Of a stretch of DNA of 64,000 nucleotides, positions 9,190 to 17,695 are shown one piece after another. The position numbers were made by a program, and so were the translations under genes. The notes below the pieces were generated by a model. It was not told the origin of the DNA. It ran no database searches and saw nothing but the letters and a program-made list of their open reading frames with translations. The stretch comes from Didemnitutus sp047777955 (GTDB lineage Bacteria; Verrucomicrobiota; Verrucomicrobiia; Opitutales; Opitutaceae), in the NCBI RefSeq assembly GCF_047777955.1, contig NZ_CP180537.1:2108001-2172000 (forward strand), in the 5' to 3' direction. Within the stretch, counting starts at the first letter, position 1. Every line of letters begins with the position of its first letter.

Positions 9190-9338
9190 TGTGAGGCGGC
9201 GAGCGCGACCGGATCGCCTCGCGTTGCGTGGAGATTGGACCGGGCGGCGATGACGCTCTGCCTGCGAGCAGAAGCGCCAGACGCTGAAAAATCCTCAGTT
9301 CTACGGATACCGTCAGGGTCCGGCGATTGATAGGATGC

Positions 9339-9382
9339 GTGGAGTCACCCCGTCGCCCGTGATTTTTCCCACGGTGCTCCAC
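9339..9382 (+). promoter_or_regulatory. Nested hairpin in the 5' leader of the PL6 lyase gene
   Basis: GTGGAG (9339-9344) pairs with CTCCAC (9377-9382), and inside it CCGTG (9357-9361) pairs with CACGG (9370-9374). The structure ends 17 bases before the ATG at 9400. It could affect translation or mRNA stability, or act as a weak terminator for the response regulator gene. There is no experimental basis. Confidence 0.3.
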
Positions 9383-9399
9383 CCCTAACCCCATCGCAC

Positions 9400-12066
9400 A
9401 TGAGATCCGGTGCTTTTCTGCTTGGCCGTTTTTCCCTGCTGGCCGCGCTGGCAGCCTTGTTGGTCACGGTCGCCCGCGCGACCCGTTACGACGTCTACAC
9501 CACGGCGGATTTCACGGGCCTGCCGACCCTGGCTGCGGGCGACATCGTGGTCGTGCACGACGGCACCTACTCGAACGTCGGTAGCAAGACGATCACCGGC
9601 AGCGGAACTTCCGCGAATCCGATCCTGATTTACGCGCAGAATTCCGGCGCGGCCGTCTTCGCCGGCACGACCCACCTCGTGCTCTCCGGCTCGTGGCTGA
9701 CTTTCGCCGGGTTCCGGTTCGACGGGCAGACCGCCGCCGGCGGCATGCCGGGCACGGAGAAGTGGGGCATCATCCAGACCGCCGCGGATTCGAGCGACTG
9801 CCGGATCACCAACTGCATGTTCCGCGACTTCAACTCCGGCGCGGTCGCCGGCAACACCTACTACTGGCTGGTGATCCAAGGCTACCGGCACACGGTCAAC
9901 TACAACAGCTTCGAGGGGAAAACGACGATCGGCGCCTCCGTCGTGTTCGCGACGCCGGAGACGGACAAGACCACGCCGCGCAGCCATGTGTTCGCCTTCA
10001 ACTACTTTGGCCCGCGCACCGTGATCGGCAGCAACGGCTACGAGGGCATCCGCGTCGGCGACAGCGCGCACCAGGGCTGGAACATGGCGTCGACGTTCGA
10101 GTTCAACTATTTTTATCGCGCGATCTACGGCGCCGGCGAACCCGAGCTGATCTCGAACAAGTCCGCCAGCAATCTCTATCGCTGCAACACCTTCGTCGAG
10201 AATCGCGGCCAGCTTTGCCTGCGCCATGGCGACAACTGCACCGTCGAGGGCAATTTCTTCTTCGGAGCGAATCTCGCCGACTCCGGCGGCGTCCGCATCA
10301 TCGGCCAGAACCACATCGTCCGGAACAATTACTTCCAGGATATCGCCGGCAGCGGGGTCACCTCGACGATCGTGGTGCAAAAGGGCGATCCGAACTGGCC
10401 GGCCAGCGACGATGCGAGCACCTACGAGGTCGCGAACAACGCGCGGATCTTCCACAATACGTTCCTCAACTGCCAGCAGCCGATCTTTCTCGGCCGCAAT
10501 AGCAGCGGGACCGGCGCCCTCGATCCGACCGGCGTGGAAGTGCGCAACAACGCCGTGCAGAGCGACGCCTCGGATGGGGCGGTTTTCGACATCGGCTACA
10601 GCACCTCGGCCATCGCCTTCAGCGGCAACTACGTTTACCACCCGAACGCGAACTACGGCGTCACGGGGATTTCCGGCGTCACTTACGGTCCGGGCTCCCC
10701 GGGACTGGCCCAGGACACAACGCTCGGCTACGCGATTCCCGCGAGCGGCAGTCCGTTGCTCGGCCTGGCCGGCAACACGACCCCCGCCACCGCGCTCGAC
10801 ATCCGCGCGCTGACGCGTCCGGCGAGCGGCAAGGACACCGGCTGCTACGAACGCGAGGTTGCCGGCGCCGGTGTCGGGCCGATGGAGCGCGGGGATGTCG
10901 GTCCGGAGTATTATGGCGGGCCGGCCGGGAGCTTCATCCCGCCGAACAGCCAGGCGGCCGCGCCGGCGTTTTCTCCGGCGGGCGGCACCTTTTCGTCGGC
11001 GCAATCCGTCACGATCAGCTCGTCCACGAGCGGCGCGTCGATTCGCTACACGACGGACGGCTCCACGCCGACTTCGACGTCCGGCACGCTCTACGCCGGC
11101 CCGGTCAACGTGGCCGCGACGCTCACGTTGAAGGCGATTGCCTTCAAGTCCGGCCTGGCGGACAGCGCCGTCACCACGGCGACCTACACGGTGCTCCCTT
11201 CGGGTGGCACGACGATCACGAGTGCTTCCGGCTTCGTGAGCGCCGCGCTTTCCTCGGCGCCGGCGGGGACGTTCACGGCGGAGTTCGACGCGCTTTCGTC
11301 GGTCTCCCCGGCAAACGCGGTGGCCGGCCTGTCGCCGGGCGTCGCGACCGGCTACACGAGCCTCGCGTGCATGGTGCGCTTCAACACCACCGGGCAGATC
11401 GACGCGCGCAACGGCGGATCGTTCACGACGAGCACGATCAACTTCACCGCGAACACGCTATACCACTTTCGTCTCGTGGTGAACGTGCCCGCGCACACCT
11501 ATTCGGCCTACGTCACGGCGCCGGGCGGCAGCGAGCAGACCATCGGCACGAACCTCGCCTTCCGCACCGAGCAGGCCGCGGTTACCAGCCTTAGCCACGC
11601 GAGCTTCAACGTGAACGCCAGCCCCGGCGGCGCGCTCACCTACTGGCCGGTCACGCTGAGCGGCATCTCGGCCGCCAAGTTTTCCATCCCCGGCGCCAAC
11701 GTGATCGCCAGCGCCGACGATGGCAACGTGCCCGCCAACACCGTCGACGGGAGCCTCGCGACGCGCTGGTCGGCGCAGGGCGACAACCAATGGATCCGCT
11801 ACGATCTCGGCACGACGAAGACGCCCGCGTGGGTCCGCATCGCCTTCCTCAACGGCGACACGCGCACCTCCACCTTCGACGTGCAGCTCTCCGCCGACGG
11901 CTCCAGCTGGACCACGGTCTACAGCGGCACGAGCAGCGGCACGACGACCGCGCTGGAAACCTACAACTTCTCGAACGCGGCCGCGCGCTACCTGCGCATC
12001 GTCGGCCATGGGAACTCGGTGAACCTCTGGAACAGCATCACCGAGGTCGAGGTGTGGGGCTATTGA
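9400..12066 (+). CDS. Secreted PL6-family polysaccharide lyase (chondroitinase B/alginate lyase type) with CHB_HEX_C, LamG-like and F5/8C domains
   Basis: 888 residues with a signal peptide (cleavage near 'VARATRYDVY'). Residues about 30-500 are a parallel beta-helix of family PL6: 'NKSASNLYRCN' carries K254 and 'LCLRHGDNC' carries R275. Their 21-residue spacing equals that of the catalytic Lys250/Arg271 of chondroitinase B. Family members cleave uronate-containing chains (dermatan sulfate, alginate) by beta-elimination. A chitobiase C-terminal-like Ig domain follows (about 523-600), then a concanavalin-like region (about 604-755) and an F5/8 type C carbohydrate-binding domain (about 765-888). 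The gene lies between the sensor pair and the TonB receptor. The exact substrate cannot be assigned. The accessory domains suggest cell-surface or extracellular work on an insoluble or complex glycan. Confidence 0.85.
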   Translation: MRSGAFLLGRFSLLAALAALLVTVARATRYDVYTTADFTGLPTLAAGDIVVVHDGTYSNVGSKTITGSGTSANPILIYAQNSGAAVFAGTTHLVLSGSWLTFAGFRFDGQTAAGGMPGTEKWGIIQTAADSSDCRITNCMFRDFNSGAVAGNTYYWLVIQGYRHTVNYNSFEGKTTIGASVVFATPETDKTTPRSHVFAFNYFGPRTVIGSNGYEGIRVGDSAHQGWNMASTFEFNYFYRAIYGAGEPELISNKSASNLYRCNTFVENRGQLCLRHGDNCTVEGNFFFGANLADSGGVRIIGQNHIVRNNYFQDIAGSGVTSTIVVQKGDPNWPASDDASTYEVANNARIFHNTFLNCQQPIFLGRNSSGTGALDPTGVEVRNNAVQSDASDGAVFDIGYSTSAIAFSGNYVYHPNANYGVTGISGVTYGPGSPGLAQDTTLGYAIPASGSPLLGLAGNTTPATALDIRALTRPASGKDTGCYEREVAGAGVGPMERGDVGPEYYGGPAGSFIPPNSQAAAPAFSPAGGTFSSAQSVTISSSTSGASIRYTTDGSTPTSTSGTLYAGPVNVAATLTLKAIAFKSGLADSAVTTATYTVLPSGGTTITSASGFVSAALSSAPAGTFTAEFDALSSVSPANAVAGLSPGVATGYTSLACMVRFNTTGQIDARNGGSFTTSTINFTANTLYHFRLVVNVPAHTYSAYVTAPGGSEQTIGTNLAFRTEQAAVTSLSHASFNVNASPGGALTYWPVTLSGISAAKFSIPGANVIASADDGNVPANTVDGSLATRWSAQGDNQWIRYDLGTTKTPAWVRIAFLNGDTRTSTFDVQLSADGSSWTTVYSGTSSGTTTALETYNFSNAAARYLRIVGHGNSVNLWNSITEVEVWGY

Positions 12067-12122
12067 CCCGCCCGGCTCCCGCTTCCCGCGAAACTCTGCC
12101 TCCACCAACCCCAAATCCCCTC

Positions 12123-14495
12123 ATGACCATCCCAACCCGCCCGTCCGCCGCCGGCCTGCTGGCGCTGTGCCTCGCTTTCGGCGCCACCGCCGCGTCGGCG
12201 CAGAGCAGCCCCCCCAGCAAGGAAGACACCGTCACGCTCTCGCCCTTCGAGGTGAAGGCGGAGGAAAATCGCGGCTACGTCGCCGCCGAAACCCTCACCG
12301 GCACACGCGTGGCGACGCAAATCAAGGACCTGCCCTACACCGTGAACGTGATCACGAGCGAGTTCTTCGAGGACTTCGCCATGTTCCAGCTCGACGATTC
12401 GCTGACGCAAATCGGCGGCCTCACGGGCCTCGATGTCGGCGGCGGCTTCAATCTCCGCGGTTTCGCTTCGTCCTCGCAGCTGCGCGATGGCTTCTACCGC
12501 CAGGGCCGCTACGGCCAGACGAACATCGATCGCGTCGAAGTCATCAAGGGTCCGAACGCCGGCATCTACGGCCGCAGTTCGCCCGGTGGCATGGTCAACA
12601 TGATCTCCAAGTCGCCACAGAAGGCCGAGACGCAGAAGCTCACCGTGCGCGGCGGCAGCTTCGGCACCCTGCAGGGCACCCTCGAGGCCACCGGCACGAT
12701 CGGATCGCCCCAGACCTACTACATCGCGATCGTCAGCCAGCTGAACCGCGGCGCCGACGTGGACTACTTTCACATTCGCGAGAACCAGGCCTACTTCGCC
12801 GTGAAGCACGACACCAAGAACGGCGGCCACCTGCTGTTCTCGGCCGAACACTTCAAGCAATACCGCCACTCCCAGCTCGCGGTCGCGCCGATCATCACGG
12901 ACCAGAAGGGCACGTCGTCCAACCTCGACGACGAGGTGATCGGCTACGCCAAAAACCTCGCGCGCTACCAGGCCTACGGTCCGAACAGCGAGAATTCGCG
13001 TTCGAACGACACGCTGCGCGCGAGCTACGACCGGCAGTTGAGCGACGTCTTCACCTTCCGCGCGGGCGCGCAGATCTTTTCCGCCAAGCTGCAGAATTTC
13101 AACGCGAACACCGGCTTCGGCGCGGTCACGATCAACAGCACCAACGCCGCCAGCAATCTCCTCTCCACGCGCGGCGCGACGCCGAATCGCGGCATCATCA
13201 ACGAGGACGGCGGCGGCGTGCAGCTCGATCTCGTGGCGCGCTACAACCTGGCCAACCGCAAGATCACGAACAAGACCCTCGTGACGGTCGACTACAACGA
13301 CTACTATCGCTTCGACCCCACGCGGAACAGCGCCGCGGCCGCCGCGCTCACCGCGTGGCAGACGGCGGGCTCAGGCCGCATCGTCGCCCTCAATCCGGAC
13401 TACACGCCGGTCTCGGCGCTCACCTATTTCACCGGCACGACGGAGGATCCCCTGGGCGCGGCCTCGCGCTACACGCGCCGCCGGATCAGCGTCGTTGGTG
13501 GGCAGTTCCGTCACGAGTCCCGCTTCTTCAAGGACCATCTCCTGACCTACATCGGCTCGCGCTTCGACAAGGTTCATTTCAGTCAGCTCGAATATGTGAC
13601 GGCGATCAATGGCGTCACGCCGACGATGGATGCCCCCATCCCGGTCAAGCGCGACGTGAACCAGTTCAAGCCCAACGCCGGCGCGCTGTTCAAGGTGAAG
13701 GAAAACTTCCGCGTTTACGCCAACTACAGCGAGAGCTACTTCGTCAACCAGGGCGAGAACCCCGTCGACGTCGCCAGTCCGGAATACAAATCGGAAACCG
13801 CCAAGGGCTGGGACTACGGCTTCAAGGGTTCGCTCTTTGACGATCGTCTAAACTACACGATCGGCTTCTACGACATCCAGCGCTTCGGCGTCCGCGTGAC
13901 CGATTCCGTCGAGACGCCGGTCGGCTCCGGAAATTTCGTGAACGTGGTGCGCTCCGACGGCGACCAGCAGGTGGATGGCTGGGAAGCGGACGTGAATTGG
14001 TCGATCAACCGCTCCTGGTCCGCGGGCGTGAGCTTCGCGCACGTCAACGCCTCCTACCGCAATTTCGGCACGAGAAACCCGCAGGCCGTCGGCCGCCACG
14101 TGCAGAACATCTCGCCCGAAAACGGCGGTGCCTGGGTCAAATACAGCGGTCGCGATGGCTGGCTGAAGAACTTCTCGGCGAATCTCGGCGTCACCTACAT
14201 CGCCGAGACGCCGACGGAAAGCCCGACGGCGGGCGACACCGTGACCATCGTCGGCGGCGTGCCGACGGTCACCCGCAGCACCTACCAATGGAAACTCACC
14301 GTGCCGTCGGTGACGCTGTGGAACGCGGGCTTCGCCTACAAATGGAAGCAGAGCGCCCGGGCGAGTCACTCGTTCCGCCTGAACGTGAACAACGTCTTCG
14401 ACAAAGACTATCTCAAGGTGAGCAAGAGCCTCGGTGACCCTCGCGGTGTTTATCTGAGCTACAGCCTCACCTTCTCGAATCTCTTCGTCCACTGA
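12123..14495 (+). CDS. TonB-dependent outer-membrane receptor
   Basis: 790 residues from ATG 12123; the frame also extends upstream into the lyase gene, but this ATG gives a clean signal peptide ending 'ATAASAQSS'. The plug starts with 'TLSPFEVKAEENRGY', a leader typical of Opitutaceae receptors, and contains 'FNLRGF' and 'IDRVEVIKGPNAGIYG'. The barrel ends in 'SYSLTFSNLF' plus a final V-H. Sequence style is closest to FptA/FhuA-like siderophore-type receptors, but the position after a secreted lyase and before GH88/105 and GH29 genes argues for oligosaccharide uptake. No SusD-like partner is present. It lies 56 bases after the PL6 gene. Confidence 0.92.
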   Translation: MTIPTRPSAAGLLALCLAFGATAASAQSSPPSKEDTVTLSPFEVKAEENRGYVAAETLTGTRVATQIKDLPYTVNVITSEFFEDFAMFQLDDSLTQIGGLTGLDVGGGFNLRGFASSSQLRDGFYRQGRYGQTNIDRVEVIKGPNAGIYGRSSPGGMVNMISKSPQKAETQKLTVRGGSFGTLQGTLEATGTIGSPQTYYIAIVSQLNRGADVDYFHIRENQAYFAVKHDTKNGGHLLFSAEHFKQYRHSQLAVAPIITDQKGTSSNLDDEVIGYAKNLARYQAYGPNSENSRSNDTLRASYDRQLSDVFTFRAGAQIFSAKLQNFNANTGFGAVTINSTNAASNLLSTRGATPNRGIINEDGGGVQLDLVARYNLANRKITNKTLVTVDYNDYYRFDPTRNSAAAAALTAWQTAGSGRIVALNPDYTPVSALTYFTGTTEDPLGAASRYTRRRISVVGGQFRHESRFFKDHLLTYIGSRFDKVHFSQLEYVTAINGVTPTMDAPIPVKRDVNQFKPNAGALFKVKENFRVYANYSESYFVNQGENPVDVASPEYKSETAKGWDYGFKGSLFDDRLNYTIGFYDIQRFGVRVTDSVETPVGSGNFVNVVRSDGDQQVDGWEADVNWSINRSWSAGVSFAHVNASYRNFGTRNPQAVGRHVQNISPENGGAWVKYSGRDGWLKNFSANLGVTYIAETPTESPTAGDTVTIVGGVPTVTRSTYQWKLTVPSVTLWNAGFAYKWKQSARASHSFRLNVNNVFDKDYLKVSKSLGDPRGVYLSYSLTFSNLFVH

Positions 14496-14522
14496 ACTCT
14501 GTCGCTAACGTGCTAGGGTGGG

Positions 14523-14568
14523 CCGCCGTGCCGCTCCAGCGATTCGGGGGAATCGCGCGGCACGGCGG
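14523..14568 (+). terminator. Long two-part hairpin between the TonB receptor and the GH88/105 gene
   Basis: CCGCCGTGCCGC (14523-14534) pairs perfectly with GCGGCACGGCGG (14557-14568). Inside, after a 4-base bulge, GCGATTC pairs with GAATCGC around a GGGG loop, giving 19 base pairs in 46 bases. It starts 27 bases after the receptor stop and is followed by TTCATT, so it may be a terminator or attenuator. The GTG at 14528, a candidate start for the next gene, lies inside the left arm. Confidence 0.6.
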
Positions 14569-15775
14569 TTCATTCGGCTGGCCGGCCGGTTCGCCGCCGT
14601 CGGACCGGTCACGCGGCCGCTCCCCGGGCGCGCGTCTCGCGCACGGACTGATCCTGAGCCTTTGCCTCGGCCTCCTCGGCTCCGCTCGCGCGGCCGGCGA
14701 CGCTTTCGGCCCCTGGCCCGCGGGAAAGTCGCCGGTGGAAATCGGCCGCCGGATCACCGAACGCTATCTCGCCAGCCCCCACCAGAACCACGGCCGCCCC
14801 ACGCCGCCGCGCGTGATCAACTACGCGGAGGTGTGCGCCTGGTATGGCGCGCTCGTTTTCGCCGACCGGAGCCACGATGACCGGCTCAAGACGCGCCTCG
14901 CCGAACGCTTCGAGCCGCTGTTTCGCGAGGAAAAGAGCCTGGTGCCGGTGCCGGATCACGTGGACTACACGGTTTTCGGAGCCGTCCCGCTGGAACTCGC
15001 GATCCAGACCGGCGAGCCGCGCTACCTCGCCCTCGGCGAATGGATGGCGTTCAAGCAGTGGTCGGAACCCTTCGGCCGGCGGCCGACGGCCGAGGCGCGC
15101 GAGTTTTACCGGCAGGGTTACACCTGGCAGACGCGCCTGTGGATCGACGACATGTTCATGATCACCGCGGTGCAGGCGCAGGCCTGGCGGGCCACCGGTA
15201 ATCGCGTCTACATCGATCGCGCCGCCCGCGAGATGGTGCTCTACCTCGATCGGCTGCAGCAGCCCAACGGGCTTTTCTTCCACTCCCCGGACGCGCCGTT
15301 TTTCTGGGGGCGCGGCAACGGCTGGATGGCTGCCGGCATGAGCCTCCTGCTCCGCGAGCTGCCCGCCGACAATCCGGACCGGCCGCGCATCCTCCGCGGC
15401 TATCGCCTGATGATGGCGAGCCTGCTCCGGCACCAAGGTGCCGACGGCATGTGGCGCGAGTTGGTCGACGCCCCCACGGCCTGGCCGGAGACTTCTTCCA
15501 GCGGCATGTTTGCCTTCGCCTTCATCACCGGCGTCAAGGCGGGCTGGCTCGACGCCGCGACCTACGGTCCCGCGGCCCGGAAGGCGTGGCTCCAGCTCAC
15601 GACCTACCTCGACGAGCGGGCGGACATGCGCGAGGTCTGCCAGGGGACCAACATCTACGAGCCCGCGAAGCACGGGTCCGACGGCCGGGCCTACTATCTC
15701 CAGCGCGAGCGGCTGGTCGGCGACATGCACGGCCAGGCTCCGATGCTCTGGTGCGCCGCGGCGCTGATGCCCTGA
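14528..15775 (+). CDS. Glycoside hydrolase family 88/105 (unsaturated uronyl hydrolase), secreted
   Basis: Removes the 4,5-unsaturated uronic acid that lyases leave at the non-reducing end of oligosaccharides. About 415 residues. The start is uncertain: GTG 14528 is used, GTG 14510 is also in frame, and no ATG/GTG/TTG occurs between 14570 and the hydrophobic signal segment 'GLILSLCLGLLGSARA'. GH105 (YteR/RhiN) hallmarks are visible: 'WIDDMFM' with the catalytic-region Asp, 'GRGNGWMAAGMSLLL', and 'SSSGMFAFAF'. It follows the PL6 lyase and TonB receptor, which is the expected companion for a lyase. It could act on unsaturated glucuronyl, galacturonyl or mannuronyl ends. The start codon region falls in the hairpin at 14523-14568. 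Confidence 0.85.
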   Translation: MPLQRFGGIARHGGSFGWPAGSPPSDRSRGRSPGARLAHGLILSLCLGLLGSARAAGDAFGPWPAGKSPVEIGRRITERYLASPHQNHGRPTPPRVINYAEVCAWYGALVFADRSHDDRLKTRLAERFEPLFREEKSLVPVPDHVDYTVFGAVPLELAIQTGEPRYLALGEWMAFKQWSEPFGRRPTAEAREFYRQGYTWQTRLWIDDMFMITAVQAQAWRATGNRVYIDRAAREMVLYLDRLQQPNGLFFHSPDAPFFWGRGNGWMAAGMSLLLRELPADNPDRPRILRGYRLMMASLLRHQGADGMWRELVDAPTAWPETSSSGMFAFAFITGVKAGWLDAATYGPAARKAWLQLTTYLDERADMREVCQGTNIYEPAKHGSDGRAYYLQRERLVGDMHGQAPMLWCAAALMP

Positions 15776-15803
15776 CACGACCTTTCCCGTGAATCCCATC
15801 GTG

Positions 15804-17690
15804 ATGAATCCCTCGTTAACTGTTCGCGGCCATCGCCGGCCGGTTTCCCTTGCGACGCGTGTGAAGGCCCTCGTGGCGGACGTGCGCGCGTCGTTCGCCA
15901 TCCGCCGGCGGACGCGTCTGCACGCGTTCGGTCTGCTGTCGTTGCTCCTGGGCGCGGCGCACGCGGCGGCGGAACTGCCGCCGCCGGGCCTGCGCACCCT
16001 CGACGAGCCTGATCCGGCGCGCGATCTCCGCGTGGCGTGGCACCGCGAGGCGCGCTTCGGGTGCTTTGTGCACTGGGGCGTGTATTCCGGCCCGGCGGGA
16101 GTGTGGAAGGGGCGCGTGGGCGGCACCTATTCCGAGCATCTGATGCGCGTCCTGGAGATACCGCGGGCGGTCTATCTCGAGGAGATCGTGAGGCCCTTCA
16201 ACCCCACCGGATTCGACGCCGACGCCTGGGTGAAGCTCATGCACGACGCCGGCATGCGCTACCTCGTGATCACCGCCAAGCATCACGACGGCTTCGCGAT
16301 GTATCCGTCGAAAGTGTCGGCCTACAACCTGACGCAGCAGACCGCGTTCAAGCGCGACCCGATGGCGGAGCTCTCCGCGGCGTGCAAGAAATACGGGCTC
16401 AAATTCGGATTCTACTACTCGCACGCGTGGGATTGGGAGCATCCCGACGCGATCGGCAACGCCTGGGATTACGGCAAGCCGGGCGGCGAGTCGGGCTGGT
16501 GGGAACAGCATCCCGAGCTCGTGGCGCGAGCGACGAAATACGTGGAGGGAAAATCGATCCCGCAGATACTCGAGCTCATCGCGATGTATCGGCCGGACCT
16601 GCTGTGGTTCGACACTTCGAGCAAGACGCCGCCCGAACTCTGCCGCCGGATCCTGGCCGCCGTCCGCGCGGCCGATCCTTCGGTCGTGATCAACAGCCGC
16701 ATCGGCGGCGGCGCCCTGGGCGACTATCGCTCGACTGCGGATCGCCCCGCCTATTTTCCCGAGGTCTTCTCGCATTGGGAGGCGATCCCGACGACGAACG
16801 AATCCTACGGCTACAAGCCGAGCGACACGTCGCACAAGCCGCCCGCGCATTTCGTCCGCCTCCTGGCGCAGGCGGTCGGGAAGGGCGGCAACATCCTGCT
16901 CAACATCGGGCCGCGCGGCGATGGGGTCATCGATCCCAAGGATCAGGAAATCCTCCGCGGCATCGGCACGTGGATGAAGGAGAACTCCGCGAGCATCTAC
17001 GGCTGCGATCGCACGCCGCTGCCGGTGCAGCCGTGGGGGACCTCGACGCGCCAGGGCAACCGGCTCTACCTCCACGTGTTTTCCTGGCCGGCGGACGGCC
17101 GGCTCGTCGTGGGCGGCCTGCGCAGCACGCCGCTCGGCGCGAAACTGCTCCACGGCGGCGACCTGGAGATGCGACGGCTCAATGCCGACGACCTGGAACT
17201 CGCCTTGCCCGCGCATGCGCCGGACGCGATCGACAGCGTCATCGCGCTGGATTTCCCGGCGCAGATAGCGGCGAACAGCGCATTGCGCCTCTCCGGGCCG
17301 ACTTATCTCCACGTGATGGACGGCCGTCTCGACGGCAAAGGCATCCGCTACGGCGACGGCAAGACGAACCGCGACGTGGTGGAGGAGTGGACGGGCGCGG
17401 ATGCGACCGTCACCTGGACCGTGCGCGTGCCGCAGGGTGGCCGGTTCCGCGTGGCGGCCCAATACAACACCGCGACCAAGGGCGCGCGCAGCGCATTCGT
17501 GATCGAGGCCGCGGCGCAGTCGCTCGCCGCCAAGGTCGTGCCGACCGACAGCATGAACGTGTTTCGCCTCGCTCCGATTGGAGAAGTGACGTTCGCGGCC
17601 GGAGAGCACACCATCGTCGTGCGCGCAACGCAGCTCGACCGCGACGGCCTGATGCGGCTGCGCGGACTCGAGCTCACTCCCGTTCCCTGA
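15804..17690 (+). CDS. Alpha-L-fucosidase (GH29) with C-terminal carbohydrate-binding-like region
   Basis: Retaining fucosidase of about 628 residues from ATG 15804; GTG 15789 is an in-frame alternative. A hydrophobic signal segment ('FGLLSLLLGAAHAAAE') follows an unusually long basic N-terminus. GH29 motifs: 'FGCFVHWGVYSGP', 'AKHHDGFAMY', the nucleophile in 'DLLWFDTSS' (D270) and 'GGNILLNIGPRGDG'. After the catalytic barrel there is a beta-sandwich and a further C-terminal segment ('YGDGKTNRDVVEEWTG', about 500-628), probably a binding module. It lies between the GH88/105 and GH27 genes on one strand with short gaps, so it is probably co-transcribed with them. Confidence 0.93.
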   Translation: MNPSLTVRGHRRPVSLATRVKALVADVRASFAIRRRTRLHAFGLLSLLLGAAHAAAELPPPGLRTLDEPDPARDLRVAWHREARFGCFVHWGVYSGPAGVWKGRVGGTYSEHLMRVLEIPRAVYLEEIVRPFNPTGFDADAWVKLMHDAGMRYLVITAKHHDGFAMYPSKVSAYNLTQQTAFKRDPMAELSAACKKYGLKFGFYYSHAWDWEHPDAIGNAWDYGKPGGESGWWEQHPELVARATKYVEGKSIPQILELIAMYRPDLLWFDTSSKTPPELCRRILAAVRAADPSVVINSRIGGGALGDYRSTADRPAYFPEVFSHWEAIPTTNESYGYKPSDTSHKPPAHFVRLLAQAVGKGGNILLNIGPRGDGVIDPKDQEILRGIGTWMKENSASIYGCDRTPLPVQPWGTSTRQGNRLYLHVFSWPADGRLVVGGLRSTPLGAKLLHGGDLEMRRLNADDLELALPAHAPDAIDSVIALDFPAQIAANSALRLSGPTYLHVMDGRLDGKGIRYGDGKTNRDVVEEWTGADATVTWTVRVPQGGRFRVAAQYNTATKGARSAFVIEAAAQSLAAKVVPTDSMNVFRLAPIGEVTFAAGEHTIVVRATQLDRDGLMRLRGLELTPVP

Positions 17691-17695
17691 CCGTC

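Noticed and set aside
12123..14495. Reading the TonB receptor as a siderophore receptor only
   Set aside because: The sequence style fits FptA/FhuA-like receptors, but the flanking lyase and glycosidase genes make glycan uptake more likely; the question stays open and no ligand is claimed.
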